From assembly GCA_946887105.1 (NCBI GenBank), contig CAMPKJ010000291.1, positions 1 to 5,917 on the forward strand: a stretch of DNA of 5,917 bases, given 5' to 3'. Within the stretch, counting starts at the first letter, position 1, and each line of letters opens with the position of its first letter. The stretch comes from an uncultured Acidobacteriota bacterium. Lineage in GTDB: Bacteria; Acidobacteriota; Thermoanaerobaculia; Gp7-AA8. Below are positions 1-5,457 of this stretch, piece by piece. The position numbers were made by a program, and so were the translations under genes. The notes beneath the pieces are model-generated. The model searched no databases, was not told the origin of the DNA, and saw only the letters and a program-made list of their open reading frames with translations.

Positions 1-95
1 TGCCCGCCCCGCGGATACTTTGACCGTGTCGAGGCTCCAAGCACCCGCGCGGGGAATTCGGCGGACGGTTGACGGCCCCACGCCCGGCGGCACCC
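1..95 (+). pseudogene. Decayed 3'-end fragment of an RluA-family pseudouridine synthase, plus orientation
   Basis: Read on the plus strand, positions 1-47 resemble the minus-strand coding sequence of the intact synthase at 354-400 (for example TGCCCGCCCCGCGGAT against TGCCCGCACCGCGGAT, then GCTCCAAGCACCCG against GCTCCAGCACCCG). In reading frame 3 the relic gives PAPRIL, a stop at 21-23, and then HPRGEFGGRLTAPRPA. The intact protein has PAPRML and HPYFGGELIAPIPAD at the same spacing. The stop is explained by a one-base loss later offset by a one-base gain. No longer ORF is supported, so this is a relic rather than a gene. The left edge of the window cuts it, so an intact plus-strand gene ending here cannot be excluded, although the internal stop argues against one. 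Confidence 0.5.
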
Positions 96-190
96 GTACT
101 CGTGCTGGAGCTTGGAGCTTCCACGCGTGCAAAATTTCCGCGGTGCGGGCATTGTCGAACCGTGGCGCCGATCGCCATCCACGGAACGCG
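96..190 (-). pseudogene. Decayed 3'-end fragment of an RluA-family pseudouridine synthase, minus orientation
   Basis: Positions 115-177 match 363-426, the 3' coding part of the intact synthase, at about 54 of 64 aligned positions with one gap. The match extends left to 96 if a 7-bp tandem duplication (GGAGCTT twice, 107-120) is allowed for. On the minus strand the relic reads VDGDRRHGSTMPAPR, then shifts frame and continues LHAWKLQ. The intact protein reads VVGDRRYGSTLPAPR and LHAWKLQHP. A stop lies a few codons upstream, so it is not translatable as a gene. Positions 110-151 are also an inverted copy of 1-42 (34 of 42 identical without gaps), so the two relics form an imperfect inverted repeat. 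It may be a local tandem duplicate that decayed, or the remnant of a paralogue. Confidence 0.55.
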
Positions 191-205
191 CGCAACGTCA
201 GGGCG
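165..205. repeat. Imperfect 41-bp direct repeat, copy A (copy B at 264-304)
   Basis: Positions 165-205 align without gaps to 264-304, an offset of 99 bp, with about 33 of 41 identical. The core GCGCAACGTCAG is shared exactly. Copy B spans the stop codon of the pseudouridine synthase (297-299) and its immediate downstream flank. Copy A therefore looks like a duplicate of that gene end, and it overlaps the minus-strand relic. This suggests more than one round of duplication at the 3' end of the gene. Confidence 0.5.
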
Positions 206-239
206 TCGAAGCCGTCGCGATTATCGCGTGCGGACACCT

Positions 240-261
240 CGCCACCGAGACGCGTGTGGCG
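240..261 (-). terminator. Possible hairpin downstream of the pseudouridine synthase
   Basis: CGCCAC (240-245) and GTGGCG (256-261) are perfect inverted repeats around a 10-nt spacer, 36 nt past the synthase stop codon. There is no T-tract on the minus strand, so an intrinsic terminator is only a possibility. Short stems of this kind also occur by chance in GC-rich DNA. Confidence 0.2.
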
Positions 262-263
262 CG

Positions 264-304
264 GCGGCGATTGTGATCCGCGGGACACGCGCAACGTCAG
301 AGCG
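264..304. repeat. Imperfect 41-bp direct repeat, copy B, spanning the synthase stop codon
   Basis: This is the partner of the repeat at 165-205. It includes the last codons and the TGA stop of the pseudouridine synthase, with about 35 bp of downstream flank. The differences between copies are scattered and not limited to one base type. Confidence 0.5.
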
Positions 305-1028
305 ACGCCGGAAAGTCGGCCGGTATCGGTGCGATCAACTCGCCGCCGAAGTACGGGTGCTGGAGCTTCCACGCGTGCAACAGCATCCGCGGTGCGGGCA
401 GCGTCGATCCATAACGCCGATCGCCAACGACGGGTCGCTCGATCGATTTGAGGTGGATGCGGATCTGATGCGTGCGGCCGGTGAGGATGTTCGCCTCGAC
501 GAGCGTCATGCCGTCGAGCTGCCGCAGCGGCCGGACGATCGTGTGCGCATCCTTCCCGCCGATCGGCGACTCGATGGTCATCTCGCGCTCGATCGATCCC
601 TCGGCAACGGCGAGATACGTCTTCGCGACTTCACGCGATGCGAATGACGCGGACAGTTCCGCCGCCGCGACGCGCGTGCGCGCAAACACGACCACGCCGG
701 TGGTTTGCGTGTCGATGCGATGCACGAGAAAGATGTCGCGATAGCGGACGCGCATCCACTCTTCGAGAGAGCGCGTGCCGCGATCGCGGGTCGGCTGCGT
801 GGGCATCCCGGCGGGCTTGTCGACGGCGATCCAGTCGCGCGTTTCGCGAATGATGGTGAGGTCGGGGAGCGCTTCCGCGATGGTGATGCGGTCGCGATCG
901 CTCACTTCGCGGGAGGCGACGGCGACCGGGCGGTCGTTGACGAGGATGCGTTTCTGGGAAATGAGCTCGCGCGCCTTGCGCCGCGAGATTTCAGGATGAA
1001 GTGCGGCGATGGCCTGGTCGAGACGCAT
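297..1028 (-). CDS. RluA-family RNA pseudouridine synthase
   Basis: This 243-residue protein should isomerise uridine to pseudouridine in rRNA or tRNA in the cytoplasm. An S4 RNA-binding domain occupies about residues 1-50 (MRLDQAIAAL through the SRRKARELI helix and ILVNDRPV). The catalytic domain follows, with KPAG at 71-74, HRIDTQTTG at 103-111 carrying the predicted catalytic Asp106, and GRTHQIRIH at 184-192. The family usually has HRLDxxTSG, so Thr for Ser in motif II is a mild variant. The C-terminal LLHAWKLQHP and APIPADFP are typical, so the protein is full length. The start is ATG at 1026-1028, with no strong Shine-Dalgarno site. It lies 55 nt downstream of recA on the same strand and is probably read from the recA transcript. 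The target position in RNA cannot be told from sequence. Degraded copies of its 3' end lie just downstream. Confidence 0.93.
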   Translation of the reverse strand: MRLDQAIAALHPEISRRKARELISQKRILVNDRPVAVASREVSDRDRITIAEALPDLTIIRETRDWIAVDKPAGMPTQPTRDRGTRSLEEWMRVRYRDIFLVHRIDTQTTGVVVFARTRVAAAELSASFASREVAKTYLAVAEGSIEREMTIESPIGGKDAHTIVRPLRQLDGMTLVEANILTGRTHQIRIHLKSIERPVVGDRRYGSTLPAPRMLLHAWKLQHPYFGGELIAPIPADFPASL

Positions 1029-1083
1029 CGCCGCACATTATCCGAGATCCTTCGCTTCGTTCAGGATGCCGCGCTGCCGCGCG

Positions 1084-2154
1084 TCACTTGCGTACCATCC
1101 GCTCCGGCTTCGACGGCGTTGCGGACTCGCCGCCTTCGATCACGGTCAGCTCCGGACCGCCGATGCCGAGAATGCGGCGCACTTTGCCTTCGATCTCGGA
1201 GGAGAGGTCGGCGTTTTCCTTGATGAAGAGCTTGGCGTTCTCGCGGCCCTGGCCGAGGCGGACGTCGCCGTAGGAGAACCAGGAGCCCGACTTCTCGATG
1301 ATCTTGTTCTCGATGCCGATGTCGAGCAGCTCGCCGGTCTTGGAGATGCCCTCGCCGTAGCCGACGTCGAACTCCGCCTGGCGGAACGGTGCGGCCACCT
1401 TGTTCTTGACCACCTTCACCTTCACTCGCGAGCCGACCACTTCCTCACCTTCCTTGATCTGGTTGGTGCGGCGGATGTCGAGGCGCACGGAGGAATAGAA
1501 CTTGAGTGCACGGCCGCCGGTGGTGGTCTCCGGGTTGCCGAACATGACACCAATTTTTTCACGAATCTGATTGATAAAAATCATGCACGTTTTCGATTTC
1601 GCAAGAATGGCTGTTAATTTACGCATCGCCTGCGACATCAATCGTGCCTGTAAACCTACATGAGAATCACCCATCTCTCCTTCGAGCTCAGCGCGCGGCA
1701 CCAGCGCGGCCACGGAGTCGATGACGATCACGTCGATGGCCCCGGAGCGCACCAGCACCTCGGCGATCTCCAGCGCCTGCTCGCCCGAGTCCGGCTGCGA
1801 GACCAGCAGGTTGTCGACGTCGACGCCGAGCTTCCTGGCGTACTCGGCATCGAGCGCGTGTTCGGCGTCGATGAACGCCGCCAGCCCGCCCGCGCGCTGC
1901 GCCTCGGCGATGATGTGCAGGGAGAGCGTGGTCTTGCCGGACGACTCCGGTCCGAAGATCTCGATGATGCGTCCGCGGGGAACGCCGCCGACCCCGAGCG
2001 CGGCGTCGACACCGATCGAGCCGGTGGAGATCGCGCTGATCGGCACGAATTCCTTCGCGCCGAGGCGCATGATCGAGCCTTTGCCGAACTGGCGCTCGAT
2101 CTGCGAGAGTGCCGTTTCCGCTGCCTTCAATTTGTCAGTTGGTATGGTGGCCAT
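1084..2154 (-). CDS. recA: RecA recombinase
   Basis: This is the DNA-dependent ATPase that forms filaments on single-stranded DNA, catalyses strand exchange, and promotes LexA self-cleavage in the SOS response. The 356-residue product has the normal RecA length. Visible elements are the N-terminal oligomerisation helix (about 1-30, ending [12 protein letters not shown]), Walker A GPESSGKT (68-75), DAEH with catalytic Glu98, Walker B VIVIDS (142-147), loop L1 (about 158-171, [14 protein letters not shown]), loop L2 (about 193-214), and the signature [14 protein letters not shown] (216-229). No intein or intron interrupts it. The ATG at 2152-2154 is supported by AAGGAG at 2162-2167, 7 nt away. 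Codons 158-202 are mostly AT-ending while the flanks are strongly GC-ending, which suggests a mosaic origin for that segment. The C-terminal tail is short and less acidic than that of enterobacterial RecA. Confidence 0.99.
   Translation of the reverse strand: MATIPTDKLKAAETALSQIERQFGKGSIMRLGAKEFVPISAISTGSIGVDAALGVGGVPRGRIIEIFGPESSGKTTLSLHIIAEAQRAGGLAAFIDAEHALDAEYARKLGVDVDNLLVSQPDSGEQALEIAEVLVRSGAIDVIVIDSVAALVPRAELEGEMGDSHVGLQARLMSQAMRKLTAILAKSKTCMIFINQIREKIGVMFGNPETTTGGRALKFYSSVRLDIRRTNQIKEGEEVVGSRVKVKVVKNKVAAPFRQAEFDVGYGEGISKTGELLDIGIENKIIEKSGSWFSYGDVRLGQGRENAKLFIKENADLSSEIEGKVRRILGIGGPELTVIEGGESATPSKPERMVRK
1549..1683 (-). other. AT-ending codon patch inside recA (L1-L2 region)
   Basis: In codons 158-202 of recA, 28 of 45 third positions are A or T, including TTA twice, ACA, CTT, AAA and repeated ATT. 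Just upstream (codons 140-157) the count is 1 of 18, and just downstream (codons 206-225) it is 3 of 20. The protein sequence stays perfectly RecA-like, so the change is in synonymous usage. The boundaries fall close to the start of L1 and the early part of L2. The simplest reading is homologous replacement of a short tract by DNA from a lower-GC relative. A nested signal or an assembly chimera are alternatives. Confidence 0.8.
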
Positions 2155-2161
2155 CAGCCTG

Positions 2162-2167
2162 CTCCTT
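2162..2167 (-). promoter_or_regulatory. Shine-Dalgarno site of recA
   Basis: The minus strand reads AAGGAG, 7 nt upstream of the recA ATG. This fixes that ATG as the start. Confidence 0.8.
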
Positions 2168-2245
2168 CATCAGTTTTCCCGGGATGGTCGCCGAGGAGAG
2201 GCGCGGGAAGGGGTGGGTGCGACGCGTCATAGGTGTGGTGCGGCG

Positions 2246-2274
2246 AGTGTACGAGACGTTTTCTGAGCGCGCAA
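2246..2274 (-). promoter_or_regulatory. Candidate sigma70-type promoter of recA
   Basis: On the minus strand, TTGCGC (2269-2274) and TACACT (2246-2251) are separated by exactly 17 bp, with matches to the consensus of 3 of 6 and 4 of 6. Transcription would start near 2239, leaving a leader of about 85 nt before recA. The -35 element lies within the first of two palindromes, which would suit repression. No classical LexA box (CTGT-N8-ACAG or GAAC-N4-GTTC) was found nearby. Confidence 0.4.
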
Positions 2275-2304
2275 GAAAGTGCGCAAAAGCGCCTGTTTCG
2301 GCGC
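2269..2304. promoter_or_regulatory. Tandem operator-like palindromes in the recA / lipoprotein intergenic region
   Basis: Two 16-bp interrupted palindromes of the same design lie side by side: GCGCA-N6-TGCGC (2269-2284) and GCGCC-N6-GGCGC (2289-2304), separated by AAAA. Their centres are 20 bp apart, about two helical turns, so bound dimers would lie on the same face of the DNA. A second, overlapping palindrome, TTTCG-GCG-CGAAA, lies at 2296-2308. The position over the -35 element of the candidate recA promoter, between two divergent genes, fits a repressor operator. A role as RNA hairpins on the lipoprotein side is also possible. The binding protein is unknown. Confidence 0.4.
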
Positions 2305-2320
2305 GAAAAATCTACAACGC

Positions 2321-2324
2321 GGAG
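2321..2324 (+). promoter_or_regulatory. Ribosome binding site of the small lipoprotein gene
   Basis: GGAG lies 6 nt before the ATG at 2331. It decides the start against the longer open frame reaching back to 2109, which would run through recA and its promoter. Confidence 0.65.
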
Positions 2325-2330
2325 ACTGTG

Positions 2331-2786
2331 ATGAAGCTTTCAGTCATGACGACGATGATGTTGATGCTGTCGTGCGCGGCATCGAGCTCGGCGCCGCGGG
2401 AGCCGTGGAGCATCGCGGTGACATCGAGCGGCGGACTGGCCGGGCGCGGCGCGGGCTCGTATTCCATCGACTCGGCGGGCGAGGTCGCGGTGACGTCGAT
2501 GAGCGGCAAGAGTTGCACGTTCCGCGCGACGGACGCGGAGCTGGCCCGCTTCCGCGAGCTGCTGACGAATGCACAGCCGGAGCGCTGGAAGGATTCGTAC
2601 GTGCCGGAAGAGTCCTGCTGCGACCGTTTCCAGTACGAGATGACCATCGACGAGGCGGGAGCGAAGACCGTCGTCACGTGGATCGACGATCCCGAGCCGA
2701 TGCCGGAGGATCTGGCGGCGCTCACGAACGCGATGACCGGTGCTCCGCCGAGTCTCCGCGTGACGTACGGCGGGCAGTGTCACTAG
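2331..2786 (+). CDS. Putative secreted lipoprotein, possibly emfourin-like
   Basis: The 151-residue product begins MKLSVMTTMMLMLSC, a short hydrophobic signal ending in a possible lipobox (Met12-Leu13-Ser14-Cys15). That lipobox is not ideal at -3 and -2, so simple secretion is an alternative. The mature part starts with a Ser/Ala-rich linker, then SSGGLAGRGAGSYSID, a SGKSCTFRATDAELARFRELL stretch, an ESCCDRFQYEMTID segment, and TWIDDPEPMPEDLAALTNAM. The order SGGxxG strand, charged helix, D/RFQYxxTxD strand, then W-x-D and a Pro-Glu-xLxxL helix recalls the small protealysin-inhibitor (emfourin) fold, but I am not certain of this. Cys residues in GKSC, ESCC and GGQCH could form disulfides. The start is supported by GGAG at 2321. 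It diverges from recA, and its TAG stop overlaps the udgX stop. Its function is unknown. Confidence 0.75.
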   Translation: MKLSVMTTMMLMLSCAASSSAPREPWSIAVTSSGGLAGRGAGSYSIDSAGEVAVTSMSGKSCTFRATDAELARFRELLTNAQPERWKDSYVPEESCCDRFQYEMTIDEAGAKTVVTWIDDPEPMPEDLAALTNAMTGAPPSLRVTYGGQCH

Positions 2787-3452
2787 GCTGCGATTTCACC
2801 GAGCGCGTTTCTGATCTTCTTCAGGTCGTCGATGAAGCGCTCGCGTTCCATGCGGCGCGCCTCGCCCGTCGGCGCGCGCAGGATCGATGACGGATGTACG
2901 GTGGCGGTCACGTACTCGGCGAGCGGCGATTCGATGAACTGCCCGCGCTGCACGGACACGCGGAACTTCGGGCCGAGCAGTGCCTGCGCGGCGGTGGCGC
3001 CGAGGCAGATGATCGCGCGCGGTTGGACCACCTCGATCTCGGCGGAGCCATGGGCGGCACGCGCTGATCTCCACCGCGTTCGGCTTCTTGTGGATGCGGC
3101 GTTTTCCGCGCGGCTCCCACTTGAAGTGCTTCACGACGTTCGTGACGTAGACCTTCGCGCGATCGATGGACGCTTCCTCGAGGGCCCGGTCGAGCAATGC
3201 GCCGGCCGGTCCGACGAACGGATGTCCGGCCAGATCCTCTTTGTCACCCGGCTGCTCGCCGACGAACATGATCAGCGAGGTGCGCGCGCCTTCGCCGAAG
3301 ACCGTCTGCGTGCCGAGCTTCCACAGATGACAGGCCTTGCACTCGGCCGCGATGTCGCGCAGTTGCGGCAGCGTCGGACTCGGCGGAATCAGCGGTGCGG
3401 CGGTTTGAATCTCCACGCCGTTGCTGTCGAGCAGAGTGCGTGCCGCATACAA
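2783..3452 (-). pseudogene. udgX: Frameshifted UdgX-type uracil-DNA glycosylase
   Basis: UdgX belongs to the uracil-DNA glycosylase superfamily, related to the 4Fe-4S family 4 enzymes; it excises uracil and becomes covalently joined to the DNA through a histidine. The first part (3452 down to about 3047, residues 1-136) has the CKAC pair (Cys38, Cys41), VFGEG, GEQPGDKED (65-73), GHPFVGPAG, NVVKHFKWEPRGKRRIH (the UdgX-specific KRRIH loop, with the predicted cross-linking His121) and ACRPW. The second part, in another frame from about 3040 down to 2783, continues EIEVVQPRAIICLGATAAQ and has HPSSILR and a normal C-terminus. The join falls in 3041-3047, where 7 nt separate the Trp and Glu codons instead of 9, so two bases look lost. 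Everything else is intact, so the lesion is recent or a sequencing error. The start is uncertain: TTG at 3450-3452, or GTG at 3414-3416. No good ribosome site is seen for either. Confidence 0.88.
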
Positions 3453-3453
3453 T
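3448..3453 (+). promoter_or_regulatory. Candidate -10 element of the FAD oxidase gene (leaderless)
   Basis: TACAAT matches TATAAT at 5 of 6 positions and ends 7 nt before the ATG at 3461. Transcription would therefore begin at or beside the start codon. No well-spaced -35 hexamer and no strong Shine-Dalgarno site are seen, which fits a leaderless message. The element lies inside the udgX 5' region. Confidence 0.35.
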
Positions 3454-3460
3454 CTGAAGC

Positions 3461-4882
3461 ATGCTGGACAGACGCGAGTTCCTGAAAGCCGCGGGGCTCG
3501 CTGCGCTGGCGCCGGCCGCGTGCGTGAGCACGAGTCGGGAAGGCGCGTGGGTCAACGACGTCCACTCACAGCTGAACCGCACGTGGGTTTCGGCGGTGCG
3601 CAAGCCGGCGTCGATCGACGAGCTGCGTGCGGCGTTACGGGGCCGCGGCCCGGTCAGCATCGCCGCCGGACGTCACTCGATGGGCGGGCAGCAATTCGCG
3701 ACGAACGCGACGCTGATCGACATGAACGGACTGACGCGTTTCGAGAATGTCGACCATACCAACGGCATCGTCAACGTCGAAGCGGGCATTCAGTGGCCGG
3801 CGTTGATCGCAGCGTTGAAGACCATGCCGTGGGCCATCCGCCAGAAGCAGACCGGCGCCGATCGTCTGTCGATCGGCGGCGCCCTCGGATCGAATGTGCA
3901 CGGCCGCGGGCTGACGATGAAGCCGTTCATCGACGACGTCGAGTCGTTCACGCTCGTCGACGCGAACGGCGAGCTCGTCGAATGCAGCCGCACGAAGAAC
4001 AGCGAGCTGTTCCGGCTGGCCATCGGCGGCTACGGATTGTTTGGCGTCATCGCATCGGTGCGGTTGCGTGTTTTGCTGCGGCACAAGGTGCAACGCATCG
4101 TCGAAGAGCAGAGCATCGAGACGGTGATGGACGCATTCGAGTCGCGCATCGCGAGCGGGTTCGAGTACGGCGACTTTCAGTTCTCGATCGACGCGGCATC
4201 CGACGGCTTCCTGCGCAAGGGCGTGTTCTCTTGTTACCGGCCGGTGACTGATGACACGCCGATCGCCGACGCGCAGGCGGAGCTGAAGCCCGAGGATTGG
4301 ATGAAGCTGCTCTACCTCGCGCATGCCGACAAGGCCGAGGTGTACCGGCAATACGTCGGCTACTACCTGACCACGTCGGGGCAGGTGTACTGGTCGGACG
4401 AACATCAGCTCGGCTACTACGCGGACGACTATCACCGCGCCATTCAACTGCCCGGCACGGAGATGATCAGCGAGTTGTACGTGCCGCGCGCGAGGCTCGC
4501 CGATTTCATGCTGGCCGCGGCGGAGATGCTGCGGAACCGCAAGGAAGATGTGATTTACGGAACGGTGCGCCTCATCGAGCGCGATGACGAGAGCGTGCTG
4601 CGCTGGGCGAAGCAGCCGTACGCATGCGTGATCTTCAACCTGCACGTCGAGCCTTCGGATGCAGGGAAGGAACGCGCGGCGGATTCGTTCCGTGCGCTCA
4701 TCGATCTGGCGGCGGAGCGCGACGGCAGTTACTACCTCACCTATCACCGCTGGGCGCGCCGCGACCAGGTGGAGCGCTGCTATCCGGAGATGCGCGCGTT
4801 CCTGCGCGAGAAGAAACGCTTCGATCCGCGCGAACGTTTTCAGAGTGACTGGTACCGTCACTACAGGGCGATGTTCGCGTGA
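3461..4882 (+). CDS. Tat-exported FAD-dependent oxidoreductase (VAO/PCMH family)
   Basis: The 473-residue protein starts with a clear twin-arginine signal, DRREFLKAAGLAALAPAAC, so the folded, cofactor-loaded enzyme is probably exported. Cys21 could serve as a lipoprotein anchor (PAAC), or a signal peptidase I site may be used. Residues about 40-210 form the FAD-binding domain of the vanillyl-alcohol oxidase type: AAGRHSMGGQ (68-77), with His72 as a candidate for covalent FAD attachment, VNVEAGIQW, IGGALGSNVHGRG (138-150), and GGYGLFGVI (189-197). The C-terminal half should hold the substrate site and ends with the family-typical FDPRERFQSDWYRHY. Members oxidise sugar lactones, alditols, cytokinins or other alcohols, and the substrate here cannot be told. 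The ATG at 3461 places the twin arginines at residues 4-5. The stop overlaps the start of the next gene by GTGA, so the two are probably coupled. Confidence 0.9.
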   Translation: MLDRREFLKAAGLAALAPAACVSTSREGAWVNDVHSQLNRTWVSAVRKPASIDELRAALRGRGPVSIAAGRHSMGGQQFATNATLIDMNGLTRFENVDHTNGIVNVEAGIQWPALIAALKTMPWAIRQKQTGADRLSIGGALGSNVHGRGLTMKPFIDDVESFTLVDANGELVECSRTKNSELFRLAIGGYGLFGVIASVRLRVLLRHKVQRIVEEQSIETVMDAFESRIASGFEYGDFQFSIDAASDGFLRKGVFSCYRPVTDDTPIADAQAELKPEDWMKLLYLAHADKAEVYRQYVGYYLTTSGQVYWSDEHQLGYYADDYHRAIQLPGTEMISELYVPRARLADFMLAAAEMLRNRKEDVIYGTVRLIERDDESVLRWAKQPYACVIFNLHVEPSDAGKERAADSFRALIDLAAERDGSYYLTYHRWARRDQVERCYPEMRAFLREKKRFDPRERFQSDWYRHYRAMFA

Positions 4883-5457
4883 GCGTGCACGAGCCGATGA
4901 CGCTGGCCACCGATTTGATGCTGGCCATCGCGGCGCTGATGTTCGCGGCGCGTTTGTGGCGCGTGCACCGGATGTGGGCGCTGGCGTTTCTCTTCACGGG
5001 CGCGGGATCGTTCTTCGGCGGAATGCATCATGGATTCGCGCCGCAGCTCCCGCCGGTGACGGCGCTGGTGTTGTGGAAGGCGACCGTCTTTTCGATCGGC
5101 ATCGCCAGCTTCTTCCTGCTGGCGGGGAGCAATCGCAAACTGGCCGTCGTCGCGGTCGTGAAGCTGATCGTCTACCTCAGCTGGATGGTCACGCACGACG
5201 ACTTCGTCTACGTGATCGTCGACTACGGATTGACGTTGCTCGTGGTCGGGATCGTGGTGCGGACGCGGTGGGTGATCGCGAGCATCGTGGTGTCGGTGAT
5301 CGGCGCGCTGGTGCAGCAGTCAGGATTCGCGTTGCACCGGCACTTCAACCACAACGACCTCTATCACGTCATTCAGCTGCTGGCGTTGTGGCTGTTGTAT
5401 CGCGGCGGCAAGGTCATGAGTCGGTCGACAGAGCGACCGACGAACCGACCCACGTGA
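4879..5457 (+). CDS. Seven-pass membrane protein, possibly of the CREST-like (ceramidase/PAQR) type
   Basis: The 192-residue product has about seven hydrophobic segments, near residues 8-24, 32-48, 60-82, 87-103, 109-127, 131-148 and 162-176. Conserved-looking polar residues lie in or at the ends of these: Ser44 and His50-His51 in GSFFGGMHHG, Asp115 in YVIVDYG, and several His in HRHFNHNDLYHVIQ (His163 and others) at the last segment. A Ser and His in the second helix, an Asp in a middle helix and a His pair in the seventh is the pattern of the CREST membrane hydrolase superfamily (alkaline ceramidases, PAQR receptors, Per1). The exact spacing differs, so this is only a hypothesis. The GTG start at 4879 overlaps the oxidase stop (GTGA), implying translational coupling. 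The 3' end overlaps the convergent ATP-grasp-like gene by 44 nt. The polar tail SRSTERPTNRPT lies in that overlap. Confidence 0.85.
   Translation: MSVHEPMTLATDLMLAIAALMFAARLWRVHRMWALAFLFTGAGSFFGGMHHGFAPQLPPVTALVLWKATVFSIGIASFFLLAGSNRKLAVVAVVKLIVYLSWMVTHDDFVYVIVDYGLTLLVVGIVVRTRWVIASIVVSVIGALVQQSGFALHRHFNHNDLYHVIQLLALWLLYRGGKVMSRSTERPTNRPT

Noticed and set aside
1..426. Template/variable repeat pair of a diversity-generating retroelement, suggested by repeats at a gene's 3' end
   Set aside because: Mismatches between copies are not confined to adenines, one copy is inverted, the gene is a housekeeping enzyme, and no reverse transcriptase is seen.
20..451. Plus-strand open frame of 143 codons in the left region
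   Set aside because: It is Arg-rich and low in complexity, starts at TTG, and runs antisense into the pseudouridine synthase; its length is explained by GC-rich composition.
1084..2154. Intein or group I intron in recA
   Set aside because: The RecA reading frame is continuous at normal length with all motifs at standard spacing.
2109..2330. N-terminal extension of the small lipoprotein back to 2109
   Set aside because: It would cross the recA start and the intergenic promoter, and would bury a good signal sequence that has its own ribosome binding site at 2321-2324.
2155..2330. Classical LexA box upstream of recA
   Set aside because: Neither the CTGT-N8-ACAG nor the GAAC-N4-GTTC pattern occurs in the intergenic region.
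3041..3047. Programmed ribosomal frameshift in udgX
   Set aside because: There is no slippery heptamer or run of identical bases, and the defect looks like a simple two-base loss.
3635..4861. 408-codon minus-strand open frame antisense to the FAD oxidase
   Set aside because: It shows no recognisable motifs and a composition typical of the complement of a GC-rich gene; the plus strand carries clear oxidase motifs throughout.
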